From: SKKY01 sp964622305
Lineage (GTDB): Bacteria > Bacillota > Peptococcia > Peptococcales > SKKY01
Direction of reading: 5' to 3'
Assembly: GCA_964622305.1 (NCBI GenBank)
Contig: CAZUPR010000006.1
Location: 1-49,050 of the forward strand
DNA length: 49,050 nucleotides
The first letter of the stretch is position 1, and every line of letters begins with the position of its first letter. Under the pieces are notes generated by a model, which was not told the DNA's origin, ran no database searches, and saw nothing but the letters and a program-made list of their open reading frames with translations. The translations under genes were made by a program, and so were the position numbers. Shown piece by piece: positions 39,827 to 47,646 of this stretch.

Positions 39827-40110
39827 ATAAAAGGGAAGACTTCATGGAGAAAATTGAAAATGAATCTGAAAAGAAGGTCAAGGCCAGAAAAGAGGGCGAT
39901 CAGATTCTTTTTGGTCTGGGTGCTTTTGGAGTGGTTGGCTGGTCTGTTGCCCTGCCATCAATCTTATTGACTTTTTTAGGGATTTATCTGGATAAAAAAA
40001 GCAATTTAAATATCTCCTGGACCTTAACCCTTATGATTATGGGACTGGCTCTTGGCTCCTACAATGCCTGGTACTGGATTAGTGATAAAAGCAAGAAAAA
40101 GAAAAGCTAA
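39823..40110 (+). CDS. atpQ: N-ATPase membrane protein AtpQ (AtpI-like)
   Basis: This is a 95-aa protein with a charged N-terminus and two membrane helices (about 29-53 and 60-82: GAFGVVGWSVALPSILLTFL, then WTLTLMIMGLALGSYNAWYW). It belongs to the AtpI/AtpQ family, thought to help c-ring assembly or divalent-cation handling. Position after atpC is specific to N-ATPase operons. It overlaps atpC by four bases. Confidence 0.85.
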   Translation: MNKREDFMEKIENESEKKVKARKEGDQILFGLGAFGVVGWSVALPSILLTFLGIYLDKKSNLNISWTLTLMIMGLALGSYNAWYWISDKSKKKKS

Positions 40111-40122
40111 GGGAGTGTATCT

Positions 40123-40380
40123 ATGGTATTTGCTTTTTTTGGAGGACTATTTTTAGGGGGAATATTTTTTGGAGGCCTATATTATACTTCGAAAAAAGTG
40201 CCCAGGGCTAAAAACCCGGCTTTGCTAATGCTCCTAAGTTTATCTTTACGGATGACAATTTTAATTTCTGGACTCTATTTTATTTTTTCAGGAGATATAA
40301 TCCGGCTTTTAATAGCCATTGCCGGAGTTTTTGTTGCCAAATATCTAATTTTACATCTGGTAAAAAGAGAGGTGTTTTGA
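40123..40380 (+). CDS. atpR: N-ATPase membrane protein AtpR
   Basis: The 85-aa protein has three predicted membrane helices. The middle one carries a buried arginine (LSLSLRMTILISGLYF, R43), the characteristic feature of AtpR. Its role is not settled; assembly or interaction with the c-ring has been proposed. The gene occurs essentially only in N-ATPase operons and so is diagnostic. Confidence 0.87.
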   Translation: MVFAFFGGLFLGGIFFGGLYYTSKKVPRAKNPALLMLLSLSLRMTILISGLYFIFSGDIIRLLIAIAGVFVAKYLILHLVKREVF

Positions 40381-41055
40381 TTGAATATAGATCCAAGTCA
40401 AATAGTTTATTTCCAATATGGCTTTATTAGAATTACAGCTACCTTGGTTTTTACCTGGCTGGTTATGCTGGTTTTGTTAGCCTTGTCTCTTTTTATAGGC
40501 AGACAGATTAAAAAAAACAAAGATCCTCTTCAGGTCAATAAATATCAGAATATTTCAGAGGCCCTGATAGTAACTATCAGGAATCAGATAAAAGAGGTTA
40601 GCCAGGAAAATCCAGACAAATATTTTCCCTTTATAGCTACAATTTTTATTTTCATTTTAACTTCAAACCTTCTTTCAATCATACCTGGTTTTACAGGGCC
40701 AACTTCCTCTTTGAATACAACAACAGCTCTGGCTATTTGTGTTTTTTTAGCAGTTCCTTACTATGGGATAAAGAATCAGGGCTTTAAAAATTATCTGAAA
40801 CAGTATATAGAACCCAATATTATAATGTTGCCCTTTAATATTATTGGCGAAATCTCCAGAACTCTCTCTTTAGCAGTTCGTCTTTATGGTAATATTATGA
40901 GCTCCGGACTGATTGTTCTTATTTTAATAGGAATTTTACCACTCTTTTTTCCAGTTCTTATAGACGCCTTTGGCCTCTTAATGGGAGCCATACAAGCCTA
41001 TGTTTTTGCCATACTATCTATGGTTTATATTATATCTTCAAGTCAGAATCAATAA
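40381..41055 (+). CDS. atpB: N-type ATPase subunit a
   Basis: Subunit a forms the ion half-channels in the membrane. The 224 residues have five or six helices, and the essential arginine is R167 in SLAVRLYGNIMSS. FPFIATIFIFILTSNLLSII and IGEISRTLSL are typical family segments. The start is TTG, immediately after the atpR stop, with AGAGAGGTG just upstream. Confidence 0.93.
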   Translation: MNIDPSQIVYFQYGFIRITATLVFTWLVMLVLLALSLFIGRQIKKNKDPLQVNKYQNISEALIVTIRNQIKEVSQENPDKYFPFIATIFIFILTSNLLSIIPGFTGPTSSLNTTTALAICVFLAVPYYGIKNQGFKNYLKQYIEPNIIMLPFNIIGEISRTLSLAVRLYGNIMSSGLIVLILIGILPLFFPVLIDAFGLLMGAIQAYVFAILSMVYIISSSQNQ

Positions 41056-41070
41056 GAGGAGGTTTATAAA

Positions 41071-41337
41071 ATGGATACAACTGCTTTAATAGGAATGGCT
41101 TCAATTGTAACAGCAGGGATGACCATAGCCATTGGTTCAATAGGGCCAGCCCTTGGTGAGGGAAGAGCCGTTTCCGAAGCTTTAAGATCAATAGCCCAGC
41201 AGCCAGATGAGTCAAATACAATTACCAGAACCTTGTTTGTTGGTCTTGCAATGATTGAATCCACAGCCATTTACTGTTTTCTGGTAGCCATGATTCTTAT
41301 CTTTGCAAATCCCTTCTGGAATTTTGTGACAGGGTGA
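41071..41337 (+). CDS. atpE: N-type ATPase subunit c with sodium-site residues
   Basis: This is the rotor-ring hairpin, 88 aa. Helix 1 has GSIGPALGEGRA with Glu30, and the polar loop is RSIAQQPDE. Helix 2 has AMIESTAIYCF with the ion-carrying Glu63 and Ser64, Thr65 and Tyr68. The E-S-T-x-x-Y set equals the sodium ligands of Ilyobacter tartaricus c. The helix-1 glutamine of that protein is replaced by glutamate, giving the double-carboxylate form seen in N-ATPases. Sodium coupling is likely but proton use is not excluded. Start after AGAGGAGGT. Confidence 0.95.
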   Translation: MDTTALIGMASIVTAGMTIAIGSIGPALGEGRAVSEALRSIAQQPDESNTITRTLFVGLAMIESTAIYCFLVAMILIFANPFWNFVTG

Positions 41338-41341
41338 GCTT

Positions 41342-42088
41342 ATGCATATTAATTGGTTTGAAGTCTTTGCCATAATTCTTAATTTTTTTATTTTACTGGC
41401 TCTTATGAATAAATTTCTTTTTAAACCTGTCATGGCTGCCATGGATGAAAGAGAAAGAAAAATTGAAGAAATTATAGAAAAAGCTGAAGACAAATTATCC
41501 CAGGCTAATAGTCTTTTTACAGAATATGAAGAAAAAATTGACTCCATAAATGAAAAAGAGGCAGAAATTATTACTATGGCTTCTTTAAAGGCTGAAGAAA
41601 AAAGAGATTTGCTCTTTAAGGAATTTCAAGAAGAAATTGCTCAAAAAAGAGAGAATTTTGAAAAGGATTTTGCCCTGGAAAAAAATGATTTTCTCAGACA
41701 ATTTAGAAGCTTTTTGGCAGACTATACCTTAAAAATTTCCAGAAAGGTCCTAGAGCCTCTGTCAGCTTCCAATTTAGAAGACAAGGTTTTTGAAGGTCTT
41801 CTTGAGACTATAAAGAATATCCCGGAAGATATTATTGGAGCAGAAAAGAAAATAGAAGGCGGCCAGGTAGATATTATTTCATCTGCCAAAATGCCAGAAA
41901 AGGAAGCCCAAATCCTCTCCGGACTTATCAGAGAACTTTTGGGTAAAGACTCCTTTAATTTTACGGTTAATGAGGACTTACTTTATGGCTATCAGTTAAT
42001 TTTTAACAGCTTTACAATTAATGAAAATTTAAATTTCTATTTAGAAAATATGGAAGAAGAAGTAGTGAAACATCAGAAGCTTAACTGA
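41342..42088 (+). CDS. atpF: N-type ATPase subunit b with delta-like C-terminal region
   Basis: At 248 aa this subunit is much longer than a normal b subunit (about 160 aa). One N-terminal membrane helix (FEVFAIILNFFILLALM) is followed by a long coiled coil (about 35-130). The last 100 residues (VDIISSAKMPEKEAQILSGL, then VNEDLLYGYQLIFNSF) resemble the C-terminal domain of delta/OSCP, with its VxSAxPL and dPxLiGG patterns. This explains why no separate delta gene (atpH) is present. The start is four bases after the atpE stop. Confidence 0.9.
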   Translation: MHINWFEVFAIILNFFILLALMNKFLFKPVMAAMDERERKIEEIIEKAEDKLSQANSLFTEYEEKIDSINEKEAEIITMASLKAEEKRDLLFKEFQEEIAQKRENFEKDFALEKNDFLRQFRSFLADYTLKISRKVLEPLSASNLEDKVFEGLLETIKNIPEDIIGAEKKIEGGQVDIISSAKMPEKEAQILSGLIRELLGKDSFNFTVNEDLLYGYQLIFNSFTINENLNFYLENMEEEVVKHQKLN

Positions 42089-42104
42089 TGGAGGTTTTTC
42101 TTTT

Positions 42105-43631
42105 ATGGCAAAAATTACAAATGAGCTTCTGGAGGCAAAAAATCTTTTTGATTCCTTGCTGGCAGAAGATTTGAATAAGGAAAAAATAATAGAAAGTGGC
42201 ACAGTTATTGCTGTAGACAGTGGAATTGCTCTTATCAGGGGGCTTGAAGGCTTACAGAATGAAGAACTTGTTGCCTTTCCTGGGGGAGTAAAGGGAATAA
42301 CCTTTAACCTTGATTCCTCATCTGCCGGGATAATTCTTTTGGGCCCCTATGCCCATATCCAGGCTGGTGATAAGGTTTCCAGAACCTATGAAGTTGCAAA
42401 AATCCCAGTTTCTGAAAAATTTATTGGCAGAATAATTTCACCCCTTGGGGAATGTCTAGATGATCAGGGACAAGTTAGCAGCAAGGAACACTTTCCCATT
42501 GAGAGGAAGGCCAGACCCATCATGGACCGGGACCCGGTTGTCCGCCCCCTGGAGACAGGAATAAAAGTTGTTGATTCAGTTGTACCTGTGGGCAAGGGAC
42601 AAAGAGAGCTTATCCTTGGTGACAGGCAGACTGGAAAAACTGCAATTGCCGTAGACAGCATTATAAACCAAAAAGGCAAAGATGTAATTTGCATCTATTG
42701 TTCTATTGCCCAGCAAGCCTCAGGCCTGGCCAAGGTTGTTGAAAACTTCCATAAACACGGGGCCATGGACTATACTATTGTTATGGTCGCAAGCCCTGAT
42801 GACCCGCCAGGAGTTTCATATTTAGCTCCTTATTCTGCAGCCTCACTGGCAGAGTATTTTATGGAAAAAGGCCGCGATGTTTTGGTTGTCTACGATGATT
42901 TAACCAAACATGCCAGGGCCTATCGTGAACTGTCCCTACTTTTAGAAAGACCGCCTGGCAGAGAAGCCTATCCAGGAGATATTTTCTATATCCATTCAAG
43001 ACTTCTGGAAAGATCTACCCAGTTAAAGGGAAAGTATGGCGGCGGCAGTTTTACAGCCCTGCCCATTATTGAAACCCAGGGAGAAAATCTATCCGCCTAT
43101 ATACCAACCAATCTTATTTCCATAACTGACGGTCAAATTTATCTTTCGCCAAAGCTCTTTCAAAAAGGCCATATGCCTGCAGTTAGAATAGGAGAATCTG
43201 TTTCAAGAGTGGGTGGTAAAACCCAGTTGCCAGCATATAGAAAGGTTACCAGCGATTTAAAGCTGACCTATTCACAATTTGAGGAACTGGAGGCCTTTGC
43301 TAGTTTTGGAACACGTTTGGATGAAAGTACCAGGAAAACTTTAGAAAGAGGAAGGCGGATAAGAGCTATTTTAAATCAAAGGGAAAGCCGGCCCATGCAG
43401 GTTGGAGAACAAATTGCTGTTCTTTTAGCAGTTACCAATGGTCTTTTTGATCATATTCCCTTAGAAGAAATAGAAAATGCTGAAGATTTGGTCTCATCTT
43501 TGGTGAAAAAAGATGAAAAATATCAAAAAATGGTTTATTCTAGTGAAGGCTTGGATAAGAGGTCCAAGGAGAAACTCCTTTTGCTAATTAAGGAAAATCT
43601 GGAGAAAAGGTGGGCTTTTGAAGATGTCTAA
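42105..43631 (+). CDS. atpA: N-type ATPase subunit alpha
   Basis: This is the non-catalytic nucleotide-binding subunit, 508 aa. Walker A is ILGDRQTGKTAIA near residue 170. Other markers are YCSIAQQASGLAKVVE, DPPGVSYLAPYSAASLAEYF, VYDDLTKHARAYRELSLLL and ISVSRVGG-like GESVSRVGGKTQLPAYR. It begins 17 bases after atpF, with GGAGG upstream, and its end overlaps atpG by 14 bases. Confidence 0.96.
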   Translation: MAKITNELLEAKNLFDSLLAEDLNKEKIIESGTVIAVDSGIALIRGLEGLQNEELVAFPGGVKGITFNLDSSSAGIILLGPYAHIQAGDKVSRTYEVAKIPVSEKFIGRIISPLGECLDDQGQVSSKEHFPIERKARPIMDRDPVVRPLETGIKVVDSVVPVGKGQRELILGDRQTGKTAIAVDSIINQKGKDVICIYCSIAQQASGLAKVVENFHKHGAMDYTIVMVASPDDPPGVSYLAPYSAASLAEYFMEKGRDVLVVYDDLTKHARAYRELSLLLERPPGREAYPGDIFYIHSRLLERSTQLKGKYGGGSFTALPIIETQGENLSAYIPTNLISITDGQIYLSPKLFQKGHMPAVRIGESVSRVGGKTQLPAYRKVTSDLKLTYSQFEELEAFASFGTRLDESTRKTLERGRRIRAILNQRESRPMQVGEQIAVLLAVTNGLFDHIPLEEIENAEDLVSSLVKKDEKYQKMVYSSEGLDKRSKEKLLLLIKENLEKRWAFEDV

Positions 43632-44493
43632 TGCCCAGGTTATTCAGAGAAAGATAAAGTCAGCCGAAAGCTTAAAATCTATTGTTTCCACAATGAAGGC
43701 CTATGCCTCTGCAAATATAAGTCAGTTTCAAACTGCTGCAAGGGCTTCCATGGAATACGATGAAATAATAAGAATGTCCCTTTATGTAACCCTTTCTACC
43801 TATGAAGAAAGGGAGAGGATAAGGCTCTGTGATAAGAATAAGGGCAAGCTTTTTATTGTTTTTGGTTCTGATCATGGCCTGGCTGGACGTTTTAATGAAA
43901 ACATTTCGCTATTTGCAGAAGAGATTATCAAAAAAGAAAGACATGAGAAAAATCGGATTATAATTTGTGGCCAGCAGATTGAAGCAAGATTGGCCCATCT
44001 TCCTGAAAAAAAAGATGTTTTTTATGCCCCACAATCCCTTGAAGCTATTATTGAAAGTGTCATTCAAATACTTTTTAAACTAGATCAATATAATAAGGAT
44101 ATCCATGAGGTTTTTTTAATATATAATAAAAGTGAAGGACAAAACTTTTTCAAAGAAAACTATCAGCAACTCTATCCGGTCAGCTTTAAAAAAATAGCCA
44201 GAGATATGGGAGCCTGGGAGTCAAATTCTTTACCACAAGTTTTAATAGACAGGGAAAAGATGCTTTCGGAACTGGTTAAACAGTATCTTTTTATAAGTAT
44301 CTACCGGACTTTTTGTTATTCCCTGGCTTCAGAGAATGCCAGCCGTCTTGCTTCTATGCAAACTGCAGAATCCAATATAGAAGAGAGATTAGCCCTTCTA
44401 CAGGCTGAATATCAAAGGAAGAGACAGAATGATATCACAGAAGAAATCAATGATGTTATTTCTGGTTTTAAGGCAATCAAAAAGAGGGTATAA
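43618..44493 (+). CDS. atpG: N-type ATPase subunit gamma
   Basis: This is the central rotor shaft, 291 aa, with the usual N-terminal coiled coil (IKSAESLKSIVSTMKAYASA) and C-terminal helix (SRLASMQTAESNIEERLALL, then ITEEINDVISGFKAI). The middle Rossmann-like domain has FGSDHGLAGRFNENI. TTG 43618 is best placed for AAGGTGG at 43607-43613; ATG 43624 would remove two residues. It is the last ATPase gene. Confidence 0.93.
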   Translation: MKMSNAQVIQRKIKSAESLKSIVSTMKAYASANISQFQTAARASMEYDEIIRMSLYVTLSTYEERERIRLCDKNKGKLFIVFGSDHGLAGRFNENISLFAEEIIKKERHEKNRIIICGQQIEARLAHLPEKKDVFYAPQSLEAIIESVIQILFKLDQYNKDIHEVFLIYNKSEGQNFFKENYQQLYPVSFKKIARDMGAWESNSLPQVLIDREKMLSELVKQYLFISIYRTFCYSLASENASRLASMQTAESNIEERLALLQAEYQRKRQNDITEEINDVISGFKAIKKRV

Positions 44494-44531
44494 AAACATA
44501 TCAGTAAATAAAAAATTTCGGAGGTGCCTCT

Positions 44532-45398
44532 ATGAATTTTACTAAAGCTTTAATATGTATAGACTTTTCTGAACCATCAAAAAAACTTATTGGTATCATT
44601 GAAGACTTAAAAAAGTCTGGGCTCAAAGAAGCTATTCTTGTAAGTGTAATAAATATTCATCCTGCAGACGAAAACGTTCCTTTTATTAAGGAAACCTATA
44701 GTGAAAAAAGGCAAATAACCTTAGACAGGCTAGAAGAACTTTCCCAGGAAGCTAAAAAGTATGGGGTTGAAACAAAAGAAATTGTTTCCTTTGGCTTTAC
44801 AGGTAAGGAAATTTTAAATATCGCCCAAGAGGAACAGGCAGATTTAATTGTTGTAGGTTCCCACGGAAAAGGAATTATAAAAACTATTCTTTTAGGCAGT
44901 ACTTCTTTTGAGTTAGCCAGAAAAAGTGAAATACCTGTTTTAATCGAAAAATTTAAAGATGTAACCAGGGAAGAATTTGATGTAGTCTCAAGTGATAAAT
45001 TTAAAAAGGTAATTTTACCAGTAGACTTCTCTCAATCATCCATGAAGGTTACAAATTTTGTTAAAGAAAAAGACTTTATCAAAGATGTAGTTATAGTTAA
45101 AGTAGTTGCTAAAAGTGAGAATATTGAAGATCTGGATAAGAGAACAAAAGAAATTCAAAATAAGTTGGCAGAAATAAAGGCAGATCTTGAAGCAGCAGGC
45201 AAAAATGTTGAAGTTCGCCTGAAACAAGGAACCCCAGCAGAAAAAATAATGGAAGTAGCAGAACAAGATCAGGGAAGCATTATCATGATTTCTAAGGTAG
45301 GAACAGGCAATATAACTGAACTTTTAATTGGTTCTACAGCAATAGATGTTGCCAGGTACTCTAAAATACCTGTCTTGCTTTTCCCTAAATTTGTTTAG
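44532..45398 (+). CDS. tandem universal stress protein
   Basis: The 288-aa protein contains two UspA domains (about 3-140 and 155-288). The first has the full ATP-binding signature G-x2-G-x9-G-S (VGSHGKGIIKTILLGSTS). In the second the first glycine is serine (ISKVGTGNITELLIGSTA), so nucleotide binding there may be weaker. Start after CGGAGGTG. No terminator separates it from atpG, so it is probably co-transcribed with the N-ATPase. A strong hairpin follows. Confidence 0.92.
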   Translation: MNFTKALICIDFSEPSKKLIGIIEDLKKSGLKEAILVSVINIHPADENVPFIKETYSEKRQITLDRLEELSQEAKKYGVETKEIVSFGFTGKEILNIAQEEQADLIVVGSHGKGIIKTILLGSTSFELARKSEIPVLIEKFKDVTREEFDVVSSDKFKKVILPVDFSQSSMKVTNFVKEKDFIKDVVIVKVVAKSENIEDLDKRTKEIQNKLAEIKADLEAAGKNVEVRLKQGTPAEKIMEVAEQDQGSIIMISKVGTGNITELLIGSTAIDVARYSKIPVLLFPKFV

Positions 45399-45411
45399 AA
45401 TTTACTAGTAT

Positions 45412-45443
45412 AAAAAAGCAGGTTGTCCAACAGCCTGCTTTTT
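45412..45443 (+). terminator. rho-independent terminator between the Usp gene and miaA
   Basis: An A-rich arm ending in GCAGG (45418-45422) pairs with CCTGC (45434-45438), with A-T pairs extending the stem on both sides, followed by five T. It lies 33 bases before the miaA start with no visible promoter between. Confidence 0.78.
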
Positions 45444-45476
45444 AAATTAAAAGAATTTTACTTAAAGGAAAAAAAC

Positions 45477-46364
45477 ATGCTTGAAAAAAAGATACCACTT
45501 ATAGTTATTGCCGGGCCAACCGCCTCAGGAAAAACAAAAACCAGTATTGAAATGGCCAAAGAATTAAATGGCGAAATAATCTCTGGCGATTCAATGCAAG
45601 TTTACAAGGGCCTGGATATAGGAACAGCAAAAATAAAAAAAGAAGAAATGGACGGTATTGTCCATCATCTGATAGATTTTATTGAGCCTCAAGAAGAATA
45701 TAATGTGCAGATTTTTCAAAAATATGCCAAAGATCTTGTAATTGACATTCACCAAAGAGGCAAGACACCTTTTTTAGTTGGAGGCAGTGGCCTCTATATT
45801 GATGCCCTGGTTTATGACTATAATTTTTTACAGGAAGATAAGGACAATAAAATCAGAAATAAGCTTTGGGATGAATATGAAAAGTATGGCAATGATTATT
45901 TGCTTGAACAAATAAAGGAAAAAGATCCGGAAACCTATGAAAAAATAGACAAAAACAATACTAAAAGATTAATCCGGGTTCTTGAAATAATGGAAAAAAA
46001 TCAGGTAAAATTCTCCCAAACCGAAAAAGATTCCAGAATGAAAAAAGAATCACCCTATGATTTAAAATACTATGTTATTAACATGAAGCGAGAGAAGCTT
46101 TATGATAGAATTAATAAGAGAGTAGACCAAATGGTAGCAGAGGGTTGGCTAAAAGAGGTTGAAGATCTTTTAGCAAGTGGGCGGGCTCAAAAAAACTATC
46201 GTTCTATGCAGGGTTTGGGCTACAAGCAAATTATTAATTATCTTGATGGGGAAATGGATTGGGAGACCTGTTTAGAAAAGATTAAACAAGAAACAAGAAG
46301 GTTTGCTAAGAGGCAAATTACCTGGTTTGGCAAAAATAGAGATGTTATCTGGCTGGAGGATTAA
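45477..46364 (+). CDS. miaA: tRNA dimethylallyltransferase
   Basis: MiaA adds the dimethylallyl group to A37 of tRNA, the step before MiaB. The 295-aa protein begins LIVIAGPTASGKTKTSIEMA (P-loop). It contains ISGDSMQVYKGLDIGTAK, VHHLIDFIEP, FLVGGSGLYIDALVY, then RSMQGLGYKQI and the C-terminal TRRFAKRQITWF. ATG 45477 follows AAAGGA at 45464-45469. An in-frame ATG at 45423 would put its leader inside the terminator and is rejected. Confidence 0.96.
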   Translation: MLEKKIPLIVIAGPTASGKTKTSIEMAKELNGEIISGDSMQVYKGLDIGTAKIKKEEMDGIVHHLIDFIEPQEEYNVQIFQKYAKDLVIDIHQRGKTPFLVGGSGLYIDALVYDYNFLQEDKDNKIRNKLWDEYEKYGNDYLLEQIKEKDPETYEKIDKNNTKRLIRVLEIMEKNQVKFSQTEKDSRMKKESPYDLKYYVINMKREKLYDRINKRVDQMVAEGWLKEVEDLLASGRAQKNYRSMQGLGYKQIINYLDGEMDWETCLEKIKQETRRFAKRQITWFGKNRDVIWLED

Positions 46365-46365
46365 A

Positions 46366-47646
46366 ATGTCTAAAAAAATTATAGATCAAATGGAGCTTGA
46401 AGAAGGTTTTTCTGATTTAGTTTATAAAAGTTTAAAAAAGGCAAAAGAGGGCCATGCCCAAATTGAAGAAGTGGCGGCTTTTAATCAATATAAGATACTA
46501 AAGGCTTTTAAAGATAATAAGGCCTCAGACTTTCATTTAAACGGGTCAACTGGCTATGGTTATGGTGATATTGGCCGTGAGGTTTTAGAAGATATCTATA
46601 AGGATATCTTCCAGGCTGAAAAGGCCCTGGTTCGTTCTAATATAGTTTCTGGCACACATGCCCTGGCCCTGGTTCTTTATGGCCTCTTAAAGCCGGGTGA
46701 TGATTTCTTATCCATATCAGGCAAACCCTATGACACCTTACTAAAAATAATTGGTGAAAACAATGAGGCCGGCAGCCTCCATGAGCTGGGTATAAATCAT
46801 CATATTATAGACTTATTAAATGAAAGTGATTTTGATAAAGAGAAAATTAAAGAAACCCTAAGCAGTAAATTTTACCCATTAATCTGCATCCAAAGGTCAA
46901 AAGGCTATTCTTCAAGAAAATCTTTATCTATTGCTCAAATAGAAGATATTACAGCTCTTATAAAAGAACTATCTCCAGAAAGTATTATCTTTGTTGATAA
47001 TTGCTATGGCGAATTTGTTGAAGAGAGAGAGCCTCTGGAAGCCGGGGCTCATATTATTGCCGGCTCACTTATTAAAAACCCTGGTGGTGGTCTGGCCTTA
47101 AGAGGCGGCTATATAGCAGGCAGGGAAGATCTGGTAATCAGAACATCCTACAGGCTTACTGCTCCGGGCATCCATGAAGATGTTTCTTCCGCCCTGGATT
47201 TTAACAGAACGGCTTTTCAGGGTCTCTTTATGGCTCCTTTGATTGTAGAACAGGCCCTGAAAGGTGCTCTCTTTACAGCCCAGCTTTTTACTGACCTAAA
47301 TTTTGAAACTAAACCGGGCCCAAAAGACCACCGGACAGATATAGTACAAGGGATTATTCTAAATGATCCAGAACTTCTAAAGGAATTTTGCCAGGCCGTC
47401 CAGGAATCTTCTGCCCTGGACTCCTATGTAAGGCCAACAGCTACCCAACTTCCCGGCTACGATGACCCAGTTATAATGGCCGGAGGTACCTTTGTCCAGG
47501 GTTCTTCTATTGAATTAAGCGTTGACGGGCCTATGAGAGAGCCCTATACAGCCTATTTGCAAGGCGGGCTTAGCTACTATCATGTGATTATTGCTGCTAT
47601 AAAAGCAGGAAAAATCCTTTATGAAAAAGGTTGTGGACAAGAGTGA
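46366..47646 (+). CDS. methionine gamma-lyase/aluminium-resistance family PLP enzyme
   Basis: The 426-aa protein is of the YnbB/Alr type, PF06838-like, a fold-type I PLP protein related to cystathionine beta-lyase. Features are FHLNGSTGYGYGDIGREVLE, SGTHALALVLYGLLKPGD, FVDNCYGEFVE, and the PLP-lysine region AGSLIKNPGGGLALRGGYIA. The true substrate is not established. ATG 46366 follows TGGAGGA. The gene is a normal neighbour of miaA in clostridia. I saw no hfq between them. Confidence 0.9.
   Translation: MSKKIIDQMELEEGFSDLVYKSLKKAKEGHAQIEEVAAFNQYKILKAFKDNKASDFHLNGSTGYGYGDIGREVLEDIYKDIFQAEKALVRSNIVSGTHALALVLYGLLKPGDDFLSISGKPYDTLLKIIGENNEAGSLHELGINHHIIDLLNESDFDKEKIKETLSSKFYPLICIQRSKGYSSRKSLSIAQIEDITALIKELSPESIIFVDNCYGEFVEEREPLEAGAHIIAGSLIKNPGGGLALRGGYIAGREDLVIRTSYRLTAPGIHEDVSSALDFNRTAFQGLFMAPLIVEQALKGALFTAQLFTDLNFETKPGPKDHRTDIVQGIILNDPELLKEFCQAVQESSALDSYVRPTATQLPGYDDPVIMAGGTFVQGSSIELSVDGPMREPYTAYLQGGLSYYHVIIAAIKAGKILYEKGCGQE

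Noticed and set aside
45423..45476. Longer N-terminus for miaA
   Set aside because: The extra codons come from the terminator stem and give an unrelated leader. ATG 45477 has its own AAAGGA site.
46303..46365. Longer N-terminus for the PLP enzyme after miaA
   Set aside because: The extension is an out-of-frame copy of the miaA end. ATG 46366 has TGGAGGA just upstream.
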